DNA from: Lichtheimia corymbifera B2541
Lineage: Eukaryota; Mucoromycota; Mucoromycetes; Mucorales; Lichtheimiaceae
NCBI GenBank assembly: GCA_000697475.1
Contig: JNEU01000877.1
Span: forward strand, 62,001-126,000
Direction: 5' to 3'
DNA length: 64,000 nucleotides
Position numbers and translations under genes: made by a program. A model generated the notes under the pieces. That model was not told the origin of the DNA. It was given only the letters and a program-made list of their open reading frames with translations, and did not search any database. The stretch's first letter is position 1, and the number at the start of each line of letters is the position of its first letter. Shown here in pieces: positions 23,582 to 37,309 of the stretch.

Positions 23582-24841
23582 TATGGAAGAAGTATGTTCG
23601 TGCAAAAGGTACCTTGAGAATATAAGAAGGAAAAAGAGAGAGAAAGAAAGGACAAAGGCGGAGATTCTGGACCTACACACACACGCGCATATGCCATTAT
23701 CATCATCATCACCACGGCAGATCAACGGGGCTCCTCTTTCAATGGTCCCGTGTGCTGTTGCTGATGCATGTGTGTGCAGCATGATTTAGCTCTCCTACAC
23801 TTTTTATGTACTGTCAGCTCAGCCTCGATTACATCATAGCCTAAACACCTATCAAACTATTCATTTTTGTCCCACACTTGCCTATTAACCTTCCTTGTTG
23901 TTGTTCTTCCTGCGCACAATTTCCAAGAACGTTATCGAATTTCCTTCTTCTTATGGTGCAATTGTTCCACAAGTATAATAGAATAAAGGACTACGCTCAA
24001 TCATCTACTTTAGTGGTGGCTACTACTACTACTACTATTGATAACATTCATCCTTGTAGAATGAGAGTTGACATAAACACGCATTAAGAAACCTTGATAT
24101 GTTGTATAATGTCACAATAGGGATGCTGCATACAATACATTCTCACGGGCTTCGAGCGCGCCAATGCATTAGCGATATGCTAATCTCAAATAAGAGGGTC
24201 CGACCCATGCGCCGACGACGCGTTGATCCGACTACTGGGAAAGGCCCCGATCCACCTTGTTCATCTCATTAAACCCATGGTTGAGTTGACAAAGTATTGC
24301 ATTAAAGTCACAAGACGATTGTCGAAAACATGAAACGCATTGTTGTGTGATTCTTCATATCCAAGCGGCTGCATGATCATCATCTGGGTCGTCCTGGCGG
24401 CACCTGTGGCACCCTAGGAGGCCTTTTTTCTCCACATTATTTAATATGCCCTGTCGATCATTCGTTCAGCTAATCAGGTACAAGCGTGTTATGCCATCCA
24501 GTCCATATCCAAAAGCCAGATAATGTTTAATAATGTGGTGCTTATTATACAGGGTGTTAATGTAGTAGTAGGATGATATTATGATAAAGACCGTCTTATT
24601 GACGTGTACTAGTATACGTTATAGCACACTGATCAACACGAGCATGATATGAGCTTATTGCATCCATTTGTATAATAATCAATCATGATTTAATAATGAT
24701 ATGGTAGAGTGCAATAGCAGACAGTGATATAATGAATGATGCGATTGTATCACATGAGACCCAACAAGATGTCAGCCATGTGGCACACATCTTGCTGTAT
24801 GTGTGGGGTGGAATCTATAGCCTCCGCTTCTTTCCTCTTTC
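23582..24841. other. Intergenic region between divergent EF-hand and transporter genes
   Basis: No gene seen. It must contain the promoters of both flanking genes. Small ACT/TAT microsatellites lie near 24,020-24,045. No tRNA-like A/B box pair was found. Confidence 0.5.
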
Positions 24842-27051
24842 ATGCCATTTTCTTCTCTCTTCTCACAGCCTTCTTCTTATACCCCCGTTGCTACACGCGA
24901 TACCAACAACACCACCACCCATGAAGATGCATTGAACGACGAGACCCGCAATCTAATTGCCCCAGAGGATCAGCTGCAGCTGAACGACATTGCGACTACA
25001 AAGTTTGTGTATATACTTGTCTTCAGCACTTGCATAGGAGGCTTTCTCTTTGGTTACGATACTGGCAGTAAGCAACAATCTCTCTCTCCCCTCTCCATTG
25101 AACATGGACATTGTCATGGTCTGAATTGAATGTATGGCTATAGTCATATCAGGTGCTTTACAGCCACTTCAAGAGGAATATGGGCTTGGTACCATGCAAA
25201 AGGAATTTATTGTTGGAGGCACTACGTTTGCAGCTATCTTTGGTGGTCTTGGTGCTGGCATGGTAAGATTGTTGTCAATGGTGATTTCCTCCGCTGCTGG
25301 TACTGACAATCGAAGCTATTTGCAAGGGGGTTGATCGCATAGGACGAAAGGTAAGGAAGGATTGTGTTGATGGGATACTCAACAAAGGGGCCATGTTTTT
25401 GACATGACATATATAGGCGCTTGTTCTATTTGCATCCGTGGTGTTCATTGTTGGTGCCATCATACTGGGTCTTGCCACTGGCTATTCAACTTTGCTGATA
25501 GGACGTCTCGTTGTCGGGTTTGGTGTGGGAATAGCGTCCATGATCATCCCAATGTACATAAGTAAGTATCACCATATTCCCCTAGGCAAGGTCACAGTAC
25601 TAAACAACCACGCTCCCTGGAATACTAGGTGAAGTTGCACCCAGGACGCTTCGAGGTCAATTATCCACAATCAATACACTCATGGTCACGTTTGGTCAAG
25701 TGGTCGCTTATCTCATCAATATCGCCTTTGCAAAAGCGGACGACGGATGGCGGTACATGTTTGGTCTGGCTGCATTGCCTGCTATCTTTCAATGCTTTGG
25801 TATGTTCATACGGCTACTACAACCTGAGATGGATAAGGAAAAGCTGATATTAAGTTTGGGATTTGAACGTAGCTCTTGCATTGGTACCTGAGTCACCGCG
25901 TTATTTGATTGCCAACGGGGAAACATTACGAGCACAAGCCATTTTACGCAAAGTATACGGTGATGCAGTTTCAGAGGGATTCATCGATCAAGAAGTATCC
26001 AGCATACAAGACAGCATCAAGCAAGAGAGTGAAGGTGTATCGTTCAGTGAGCTCTTCAATCAAGTGAATCGGCGGCCGTTATTTATCGGTAAAGGTACTC
26101 CCATTCAAACCTTTCGTTTTCATTGACTCGTTCCTTTGTCATGTATATAGCATGCATTCTGCAAGCAGCTCAACAACTCTCGGGGTTCAATACAGCAATG
26201 TATTATGCAGCAACCATTATGCAGATGGCTGGTTTTCGCGACCATGGCGACTCCACCACCGTTGCTCTCATTGTTGCTTCCACCAACATGATCTTTACTG
26301 CTATAGCCATTAAGACTATTGATCGAGTTGGACGTCGACGTTTACTGGTTTCCACCATGTTTGTCATGATCCTGGGATTGCTCGCTTTGGGATCATCGTT
26401 TGCTTCTCTTCAAGGATTGGTGCCCAAGCAAGATACATGCGAGTTATATGGTTCCAATTGTGCTCGATGCGTGTTGGATGAACGTTGTGGATGGCTTACT
26501 ATGGGCGATACATGCAATGTTATCAAAGGTCACGAGCAAGATTTGTATCAGAGTCCAACGGGATGTCCACCTGAATTCCATGGCCCTGTCATATCAACGA
26601 GTCTGTTGGTGTCGCTCTTTGTCTACGTAGCAAGCTATGCCCTCGGTCTTGGATATGCTCCATGGGTAAGAAGTCATCATCATGCAACAACAAATGGATT
26701 ACCAACATCTAATGGACCATGTTGTGCTTTCTTGTTAGCTTATTCAAAGTGAATTGTTCAGCATGCAAGTCCGAGGAAAAGCAAATGGCCTAGCTACTGC
26801 AGTCAATTGGACATGCAACCTGATTATTGCCACAACCTTTTTGTCGCTAGCCGATGCCCTATCCACTGCTGTCACGTTTTGGTTATACGCAGTCATCTCG
26901 TTTGCATTCTGGGTTCTCGTTGTACGCATGGTACCGGAGGTAAGACATCTTTTCCCATGGCCCGATGTTGTATACAAGTTATTCATCTTTATGCTTTTTG
27001 CAGACCAAGGGAAAATCCTTAGAAGACATCCAATCACTATTTCATCATTGA
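24842..27051 (+). CDS. MFS inositol/sugar-proton symporter with PSI-like extracellular loop
   Basis: Exons 24842-25067, 25144-25262, 25327-25350 (24 nt), 25417-25561, 25629-25799, 25873-26088, 26151-26665, 26739-26939 and 27004-27051 give 554 residues. Sugar-porter signatures: GGFLFGYDTG in TM1, DRIGRK after TM2, VPESPRYL before the central loop, QQLSGFNTAMYY in TM7, DRVGRRRL after TM8, and ETKGKSLEDIQ-type ending. Between TM9 and TM10 lies a Cys-rich extracellular insert (CELYGSNCARCVLDERCGW then two more Cys) that looks like a PSI domain. That is a feature of animal HMIT (SLC2A13) and plant INT2-type inositol transporters. So H+/myo-inositol symport at the plasma membrane is the best guess. 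The start is the first suitable ATG; an upstream non-coding exon is possible. Confidence 0.88.
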
Positions 27052-27291
27052 ACAAAATGAATATACCAATTAATTAATATGACAAAAGTGTGTTCACAAT
27101 ACGGTCAATGGGGCATTATATAGGATGGGAGTGCATGTTTGTTACTATGATACTATGATACTGCAAACAACTTGGTCACGACACATATATGAATGAAAGA
27201 AAAAGCAAATTGTATTTTTAAAACTATCTACGGACTATATATAAGGGTAAGGGAAGGGATGAAAGCAAGGTGGATATATGTACAAGAGATA

Positions 27292-27315
27292 AAGAGAGAG
27301 AGAGAGAGAGAGAGA
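27292..27315. repeat. GA microsatellite
   Basis: Run of GA dinucleotides directly after the cyclin stop codon, within its 3' UTR. Confidence 0.85.
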
Positions 27316-27321
27316 AGAGCA

Positions 27322-28272
27322 TCATACGGAAAACCGCAATGAGCTGTTGATGGTGTCGCTGTCGTTGTTGGGATCGGAGACCACTGGCATGCTTACAGCC
27401 CGCAAGTCACTTTCGCCCTTGACAAGCATCGCAGCAAGCAAAGCATGCTCATCGTTCAGTTCCTCAACCTTGATATGAGGGAGGAAAGGGCGAGGTGACA
27501 ATGGTTCAGCCTTGACAGCGACCAAAGGTGTGGAGGAAGTGCCGGGTTCGGCTTTGACGGGGACAAGTGGTGTGAAAGAAGTGCCAGGTTCGGCTTTGAC
27601 GGGGACGAGTGGTGAAGAGGAAGGGGACCGCAAGAATTGGGGTGTGGGAGGAGGAAGAGGAGGAGGAGCAAAGCACGACGCCAAAAGAGAAGCAAAAGCA
27701 TTGTACTCGTGTTCTGAGACAAACAACTCGTAGTTGATTGCCTCGAGAACAGTCCACTCAAATTGATCGATTGCTTCAAGTGGTATGCCAGACACTGGCC
27801 CCCACTAAAAATGAGCAAGACAATAAACAAGTGTTAGTTTTATCAATCTACAGTACAAGAAAAGCATATAGATACCTCAACAATTCTCCACCACATGTGG
27901 CGGTCATCATGCCACTTGAAGGCCAAACGAGAAGCAACCGTTACCAACAAGCACACACCACCGACACCACTGTCACACAGAAGCTGGTTTACACCAGCAG
28001 CACCAACAGCATCAACAAGGCGTTGGGCATAGATCAGGCTATATATAAAAGGCTCTTAGTAATTGAAGGCGCCAAGACATAGCCCGAATGAGAAATACTT
28101 ACGAAAGAACGACAACTTCAGTGGAAGCGTCGGCTTGAAAGAAAAGGGTGTTGCAATACTGTGGCATAAACCACAGCATGCTGGGATCACCAAGGAGGCT
28201 TGTCAGGAAGAACGCACAAAGTTCGCCGGAATCAATGGAGGTATTGCCAATGGTAACGAGGAAAGATGACAT
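27322..28272 (-). CDS. PCL/PHO80-like cyclin with C-terminal KxE motifs
   Basis: Exons (minus) 28272-28103, 28038-27876 and 27804-27322; 271 residues. A cyclin box is read across the exons: SLIYAQRLVDAVGAAGVN (helix 1-2), CLLVTVASRLAFKW (the segment usually ALMLASKF), then WGPVSGIPLEAIDQFEW and LEAINYELFVSEHEY, which fits the PCL-type consensus for helix 5. Such cyclins bind Pho85/CDK5-class kinases or related CDKs. The tail has three tandem copies of a PLVxVKAEP unit followed by IKVEE and VKGES, giving five matches to the SUMO consensus (hydrophobic-K-x-E). The start at 28272 follows an in-frame upstream stretch that is probably not coding. Cyclin assignment is good; partner and pathway are not known. 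Confidence 0.75.
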
Positions 28273-28416
28273 GTTGGAGAAGAGCAGCAGTTGCCTGGAA
28301 ACGGGGAAAAGTGCAATTAAACTTGACAGCGCAACTGTATGTAACACAGGACACGGACTTGGACCCCCCAAGATGCCCCCCCCCAACGTCAATGGGACAC
28401 AAAACACTTTTTTGTC

Positions 28417-28880
28417 CATAACTTTGGAAGTTCATTACTTTTTGCAAAAATAATGTCTCAAGTGATAGGAAACCACCCTACAATTGATGTGGCGACAAAA
28501 AAACCCGGTCTTCAATTGATGGGATACATGTCAAATCCCTTAAAAACCGGATTTCCACCTTCGAATACAGGACATGGCCATACCACTTTTGCCCATAACA
28601 TTGGAGGATCCATTACTTTTTGGAATTACAGTACCTCAAATGATAGAGGATCAACATACGATCAAGATGCTATAAAAAGTCACGGTCTTCTATGGAGGGA
28701 ATGCACATAAAAACCTTTGCAAAGGATAACGATTATATCTGTTTCCTCTAACACTTGAAGGTCCATCGCTTTCAGGGTGGATAATACATCAAAAAATAGA
28801 GAACCTTCATACAATCATGAAGATGTAAAAAAAATCCGGTTGTCTATTCACGGAATGCCCTTAAAAACGTGAGTTTCGTG
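28417..28880 (+). repeat. Diverged tandem repeat, three units
   Basis: Units starting near 28417, 28594 and 28746 share, in order, CATAAC-TTGG, TCCATTACTTTT, a TCAAATGATAG-like block, a GGTCTTC block and CTTAAAAAC near the end. Similarity is moderate and spacing uneven (about 177 and 152 bp). It is unrelated by eye to the 13.9-20.4 kb monomers. Confidence 0.65.
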
Positions 28881-29228
28881 TTTGGGCCGGCGTCGTGAAC
28901 TTGTTTCTCCTTTGCACACGATCTTTTATAAGTAGTATTTGAAATGATAAAGCAAAGTTGTGGGGTAACTAAATATGGCCTCTCCATGTCATAAGGAAAG
29001 CGTGCCTGCGTTTGGCGGTGGATGGCTGTAGTCAATTCAAATGGCGCCTGCCATATCTCTGGCACTTTAATGCAGCCCTTCTTTCTCAGCCGCCTACAAT
29101 TCTTTCTTCTCATGGCCGGTCAAGGTGGCGATCCCAATTCCATTTGCAACAATCAAACCACAAGGACTCAACAATGTGAACGCAAACGAAGGCTATTGTG
29201 TTTGGGCACATGGTCATGAATGCAGGCA

Positions 29229-29760
29229 GCACGATTGGAGCATCTCATCCCAAACGCCATGAGTAGTCTCTCGTTCTGGTAAGAAGGTCTACGCGTATCA
29301 ATTGAAATGGTCCCATTGAAATGCTAACATCATGTTATTGATAGGATCTATCCATTTCACCCTTGCTTTGATATCGTGCTCGGTCTTATCATCATTGGAT
29401 CAACATCATCTTCACAAGCATTATCATCCTTCACATTAGATCTCCGGCAGCCATTTGTTGCCCGGCCAACTTGCATCCTCAAGAGTACAACTGCATGAAA
29501 CCAATGTCAAAAAGTTGATCCAAGTACGACCTTCGCAGCCTTGCTTTCGCTGATCAACAACTCGATCCAGTTTGGCTGATGAGGAGGTTCCCTATCTCGA
29601 TCGTGCAACTTCCACTCAAGGTTTCTTCAGGCATGCTGAGCAAGTGGGCCCCCTTGTCATTTGTTTTTTTATTCACGGCGGTTTCCAGAAGCAGCAATAT
29701 GTCTATCAGCATCCGTGTCACCTGGGCAACCACATCAATTGCAAGATCAAGCAACACACA
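29229..29760. pseudogene. Possible DUF4112-like remnants, rearranged
   Basis: On the plus strand, frames around 29,223-29,281 and 29,344-29,500 with a good intron between them give a chain containing ARLEHLIPNAMSSLSFW and then FDIVLGLIIIGS. This recalls the first half of DUF4112 membrane proteins. On the minus strand, 29757-29554 gives LLDLAIDVVAQVTRMLIDIL, recalling the second half. The two halves are on opposite strands, so this could only be a rearranged remnant. Family match is from memory and weak. Confidence 0.25.
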
Positions 29761-31935
29761 TGCAACGAAGCCGCACCCTCCTTCCTTACAGCATCACAAT
29801 ACATCCTCGTTTACATCGTTATACATAGTCACCTAGTCCCCGAATAGTCGCCATAGATCTTTGTGTTTTGTACATAGATTATGAATAATACATTCATTGA
29901 GACACAATACAATGGGAAGATTCGTTATATTTCATCATATCCATGTTGGAGCTGTGTTGTTTATTATGCTTATCGACTATGAAGTTGCCAGTACTTCTCT
30001 CTTAACGCTCACACAGCCATCCTCAAACAACGTCTTATTTCGTGAAACTTGAGCATAGCAAAGTGATTTCAGTAATACCAAGATTGTTGGATGAGCTTGT
30101 TTATCTCAGATCCTGATTTATGCATGCACAATCAATCACACCAAGGCTCTGTATAGAAGCTCCCCATCAATCCATCAGCTCTTTGTGGTAACAGAAATAC
30201 CCACGCCCACCGTGCAGATATAAACAAGATGGATGTTGTCGCCCATCGCATTTCTCACGTACATCTCTTTCTTTCCATCATATCGCTCTTTGACTGCTGA
30301 GAACTATGGTGGATAGTCCTCTTTGTGAACGATCCCTGTACTCATTGTTTTCCTATGTACTTTCATTGTCATGGTTGTCATTGTGATATTTGGCTCTTTT
30401 AATAAGGCAAAACCTAATCACATCGCTTGATGAAGCATGTGTTCATCTACATATCATGTCCCTTTTGATGTAGCTCAAGATTTTTTTTTGTGTTCTTGAT
30501 CCGCTTTTCTTGCAAGCGCTATTCAGTCGACAGCTGTTTAAACTCTATCTATGTCGTCAATACGCCACTCCTCACGATTGGCCTAGCTCAGCAAAAGCTT
30601 TGTTTTTCGCAACTTTTGCAACCACCCCAATATAGTCGCTACCCAATTGTATGCAAGAAAATCGTTATATCATCTCCATGCGGGCTGTAGTGCTCAATTG
30701 GGTCACGATTGGTGACCAGGAAGGCCACAAGGTTCATGTCCGTATGTCCCTTGATCCCATGTATCAGCGATCCGAGGACATATATTCTCCGCTGATTCCA
30801 TCAAGATCACGACTCTCAGTCCAGGAACGCCTTCAGCAGAAGAGAAGAAGTTGTTCTCATGGGTACGGTCATATGACACCTGATCCGCCTCGTTAGCTGA
30901 TACATCTCGGGAAGAAGAGGAGAGATTCGTAAGCAGTATCCAATCACGGTCTTCAGCTTGATATATCTAACAACAATCAGCATGCGAGCTTTATTTACCA
31001 TGGTATTCCAGAAAATTCAAGACTCTGGTCGATATGTAATATATGTACACAATCAACAGCATCGAGCATAAACAACTTAGAGCACGTGGATACTACATGT
31101 GAAGAGCTGAAGAATATTATGCTGGTGTCGTTTTTAGTCGGCCTCCTCAAAATGAAACAATGTTCGCTGATGCTGCTGTTACGACACCACCACCTCCATC
31201 ACCAAAGCGATCATCGTCATTGGTATGTATTTATCATATCAGCTACACGTGTGCTCACTCTACATTACCTTATAGAGTGACCCGAGACCAAGGAAACGAA
31301 CACGATGGACAGGGTGGAAATAAAGGATATGGTTTAGATTGCAAAGCTAAAATGAATGTTGACAATGCTGTTGCTATCATCTTGGGCTAGGCGCTATTAG
31401 AGCCGATTTTGTCATCAAGATCAATGCGTACAGCATGCATGTCTTTGTAAGAGAAGAACTTTTGATTCCCCGCATGAGAACTCAATGTTGATCAAGGAAC
31501 CGTTTTCTCGGAATTGCTCATCAGCCGACTGTGCGTGACACCCTGTGCCTTGTCGGGGAGAGAAAAGGAACAAGGGAACACCACCATCTCATCAGCAAGA
31601 AGCTAAAGTTCATCTCGTGGACAATATATGCATCGTATTATAAAATGGTTTAGACATGATATATATGTGTATGCATCTTTTGATTATGTATCATACGATT
31701 GTTTATTAGAAAGATCATGGCATTTGAATGTGCGCGGTACAATGAACAAGAAGAAGGGTGCTCTTAGCGCGCCAGGAACACAGCACAGCACAATATCCGA
31801 TTAATGCCCGCTACCCCAAATGCCGTGTTTGGGGCCAAAGCTGCTTATCATGTGAAGATCTAAGCTTTATAAGGTTACACGTCTATTCTGCTTTCGAGTT
31901 TCTTTCCCTTGCTTTAACTCTGTTGTATACACGCA

Positions 31936-33598
<1,663 letters not shown>

Positions 33599-33887
33599 TC
33601 AACCTATACACACATATACGCCCTCCTCACATTGTATCCTCCCTCACCTTCCAATCCACCTTAATTTACCCGTCTTGCGTTGAATTCATCTTCAACGTTG
33701 TATAATTTTTTGAATTCCCCCCTTTCCTGTATCATATTGTTGCTTCTCCCCTCTTTTCCACCCCCTCTCCTTTCTTCTTGTACTATTGGAGAGAACAATG
33801 ACAAGAAAAAAAGTTTATTGTGTAGGCCATAAAAGGCGATTATTAGATGATGTATAAAAGAAAATAAACGCTATACGTTCAACCGTT

Positions 33888-34700
33888 TCAAGGCAACCAT
33901 ACAAGGAGTGCAAATGGAAGGACGCCAAGTAAGGATGTAGATGCACGAGCCTTCGTGTGGCCATTGCTTTCGACCACATCCGATTCGATGTTGCTGCTGG
34001 CGTGAAGCATATCGGCTGATGGGCTAATAATTTCGCTGGTGATGGTGGTGTAGGCTATAATAGGTACACTTGTTGAGTATGCAAACGAAAATATAAATAG
34101 CATGATATTCCTGTACCTGTTACTGTTGGACGTGCTCCATCTTCGCTGCTACCTATGATAAATGGAGAGGTTGGCACTTGGGCTGCTGGTTTGGATGAAG
34201 CATTGGTAGCATGAGGTGATGGTCTTTCATGTTCACTGTCACAATCTTCATCATCTTCGGATGTGTCGACAACGTATTCGAGCGGAATATCATCCTCATC
34301 CTCATCCTCGTCACAGTCTTCAGCGTCGTCTCTTGAATCATATGCCACATCATCATCATCATCATCACAATCTTCTTCGTCTTGCAGCAAGTGTGTTGAG
34401 GGTTCGGATGGATTCTCCGCTGACAAGCCATTCTCATCAATTAGAGGCTCGTTGGCAATATCATTGACCAGCGTCTTGTGTATAGCAAAGCCGTCACTAT
34501 CAATGCATGCATACTCGCAGCTCATGTCAGCTGCCAAACTTGTCAACTAGGTGCAACACATAGCATGCTATCATAACGCTTGTTTACATACCACAATCTT
34601 GTGCACAGGAAACGATATCTTTGGATGCCAGAGTAAAGTGTACCAAATGTACCATTGCTGTGATTGTCGTCAATGCTCCACTGGTTTGAAAAAGACGCAT
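33888..34700 (-). CDS. Secreted, probably GPI-anchored protein with acidic EDCD repeats
   Basis: Exons (minus) 34700-34592, 34530-34117 and 34054-33888; 229 residues. It starts with a signal-peptide-like segment (hydrophobic ALTTITAMVHLVHFTLAS), then a short Cys-rich part (SCAQDCADMSCEYAC). A very acidic middle contains three EEDCD/AEDCD/DEDCD motifs within long Asp/Glu runs, followed by a Ser/Thr-rich part. The end, SLLGVLPFALLVWLP directly before the stop, fits a GPI-attachment signal. An alternative upstream acceptor for exon 2 exists but breaks the frame. Not a family I recognise. A cell-wall or surface role with metal or calcium binding is inference from charge alone. Confidence 0.6.
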
Positions 34701-34981
34701 CGTTAATGAAAAAGACACAATGATTCATGCAGCTTTGATCCCGCTTCCTTTCCTTTTATATCTGGGATTGTTACAAACATGTCCAAGCACTCATCCTCGG
34801 TACAACGGCATAGACGATGATCAATTGGTAATAGAAAAAAGTTTCATGTATTTTTGGAAGATCAAAGTTGAAGCAGAGAGTTTACATGTATATGCAATAA
34901 AAAAAGATGGTATATGCTTCGAGGGAAAGGTTGGGCGGGAGAGAGGGAGAAAAACAGAATGGGAGATATGGAACAGCATTT

Positions 34982-36642
34982 TTACAATTCATCGTGACCA
35001 GTGGAAGCATCCTCAGATTCCTCACCATCAAGAGTGATCTTGACACCGTTGGCACTTTGCTCATTCACAAACTTGACAAGATCCTCCAAAGTACGGCCAC
35101 CTTCATAATCAACCATTTCATTGGTCTTGGCCTTGAAGAACTTCAAGGTAGGGAAACCTTGAACACTGAAGCCACCTTCAGGTGGGATATCGTTTTCAGT
35201 ACCATCCAACTTGGCAACCACCAACTTGTCTTGAAGACCTTGATCTTTGACAGCAGTACCGAGCTCTTCCCAGATAGGGGCAAGACGCTTGCAGTGACCA
35301 CACCAGGGAGCATAAACTTCAACGAAAGCATCCTTGGACTTGTCGAGAACAATGTCATTGAATTCGTTAGCAACGACCACCTTGACAGGACCGTTGTTAT
35401 CCTCAGGAGCATCAGCAGACTTTAAGGTAGGAGCGATCTTGCCAGCGTCATAGTCAGCAAGGAAGGCATCAATGTTGGAAGTGGTGATATCCTTGGTTTG
35501 ATCAAAGGGATACTTGGCACCGGTATCGAGGTGTTGAATACCAAAAGCGGGCCATTGTTCCTTGAGACCGACGTTGCCAGCATGAGCACCATACTTGGAG
35601 GCATCAATATGAACAAAGTTGACCTTGCCCTTGTACTTTTGGGCAACAGGCTTGAGAGCTGTCACCAAAGGCTCTGCTTGTTCCTCAGATTCGGCAAAGA
35701 TATAAGCAAGGGGTAATCCGGATTCAGCATAGGTACCAAAGTTGGATGCGTCGACTTGACCCAAAAGAGGAACAGTGCTGGTCTTGATAAAGTCAGCAAC
35801 AGCCTTCTTGTCCGACAAATCCTTGGTCCACTCGTTACGGCCACCATCCACATCCTCATCAAATTGCTTGTAGACGACAAGAGCAGGCACAGTATCGACA
35901 TTGTGCTTCTTGGCAAGTCCATCATCCGTCACAAGACCGAAAAAGAAATCATCGCGCATCTCCTCAGCCAATGCTTTGAGGGCTGCTTGGTTGGTCTCAT
36001 CCGACGATGACACGTAACCCACAACAACGGCCTTGTCAGACTTTTTGAAATCATCAAAGTTATCAGCATTCAAATCGCTCACAGCAGGTGCAGCTTGCCT
36101 AAGTCATATTATTAGAGACTGAATGACGCTTTAATATCCCCCACCCTCTCGCGTTTCAAACTTACTTTTTCATATAGCTGACAATACCAGGTGCTTGACG
36201 TGGACCCTTATATTCAGAAGTGTTGCCCTTTCTAAAGACCTTGAGAGTGGGATAACCACGGACTTCATACGAGTTGCACAATTCAGTGTTGGCTGTACAA
36301 TCCACCTTGCCGAGCTCGATAGAATCCTTAAGTTCAGTAGCTGCCTTCTCGTATTCAGGGGCTAAGAAACGCCAAATTGATCATCAGTATACATGCATGC
36401 ATACACATCCTTGACGCGACGACAAACCACACGTCGCCACGTTTCCTCCCTTGTTACATACCAAGAGCCTTGCAATGGCCACACCATGGAGCATAAAACT
36501 CGACGAGCATCAGATCCTGATCCATAACCTTTTCTTCAAAGTTGTCTTGATTGAGCTCAATGACATTGTCGGCGAGGACGCTTTGAGTAAGAGCGGCAAA
36601 GGTGGTAGCAAGGGCTGTCCAAAGCAAAGATCTCTTGACCAT
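34982..36642 (-). CDS. PDI1: Protein disulfide isomerase
   Basis: Exons (minus) 36642-36462, 36361-36166 and 36098-34982; 497 residues, the usual PDI size. Signal peptide at residues 1 to about 24, then thioredoxin domains a-b-b'-a'. The two active sites are APWCGHCK (CGHC at 54-57 and 392-395). The a and a' domains carry the usual SYEVRGYPT- and [11 protein letters not shown] cis-Pro loops. The C-terminus ends in HDEL, the ER-retrieval signal. It catalyses disulfide formation and shuffling in the ER. C-ending codons are strongly preferred, as in RPL5, suggesting high expression. It is tail-to-tail with no gene upstream; 667 bp separate it from GPD1's 3' end. Confidence 0.97.
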
Positions 36643-37309
36643 AATGTGGTGTGTTGGGTAGTTTTGTAAAGAAAGAAGGATAAAAAAGAGTTGCAGGAAA
36701 TAAGGAAGCCTATTTATCATCCCATTATAAGCGTTTGTGCTGTCTTGCATTGATTGGCTCTGGATATCAAAAGCTAATGCGTAGTTTGAGCCAACTAACT
36801 GACACACAGCTGTTCAATGTTCAATGGTGGGATGTGACACACCGACGTTTTAAGGCAAAGCTTGGTCTTTTAAATGTGGCTCTGTTTCTGCTTTCGTATT
36901 AGTCAGCGATGCCTTCTTTTTACGTTGAAAATAGGGGAGTGATTATATGATGATGTTTAAAAGTGGTGATGGGCTGTCTTCTAATGGTGGCTAATATGCA
37001 TGTAGTACCTCGGCTGCAGGTTACCAATAATGCCGCACGCCTTTTTGGTTTGGTGATTAGCCTTCCATCATCAGGCTTAGCTCCTTCTTATATCCAAGTT
37101 TATTTTGTTAAAGATGTGTCCCCATCCCAAATGGGTGCATGAAATACTTCACTTGTACTAACCAGCATTATGGATACCATGCATTGATTGAGACCATGAT
37201 GCACTACTGCGTGATAATATCACTTGGTTGGGTAAACGTTATTTGACCATCACCATCGAGCACACACACAACCCGTGTTAGTCAACAACAAATGCAAACG
37301 TGATTTTAT
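36643..37309. other. Intergenic region upstream of PDI1 / 3' of GPD1
   Basis: No gene seen. It should hold the PDI1 promoter, since both neighbours are on the minus strand. A CA repeat lies near 37,260-37,272. Confidence 0.6.

Larger units (their letters stand above)
28273..31935. other. Gene-poor region with repeats and gene remnants
   Basis: No intact gene recognised. It contains a diverged tandem repeat (28417-28880), possible remnants at 29,229-29,760, an open segment near 31,124-31,205 (begins AEEYYAGVVFSRPP) followed by an intron-like gap and a short second frame to 31,390, and a repeat-like piece at 30,320-30,412. The promoter of ECT1 should be in the last few hundred bases. Confidence 0.5.

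Noticed and set aside
24732..24935. Upstream open frame (67 codons) as the transporter N-terminus
   Set aside because: It is in another frame from the conserved TM1 exon and ends inside it. The ATG at 24842 is in frame.
25840..25875. Inverse tRNA B-box-like string in front of transporter exon 6
   Set aside because: It lies in a transporter intron, and no other tRNA element is present.
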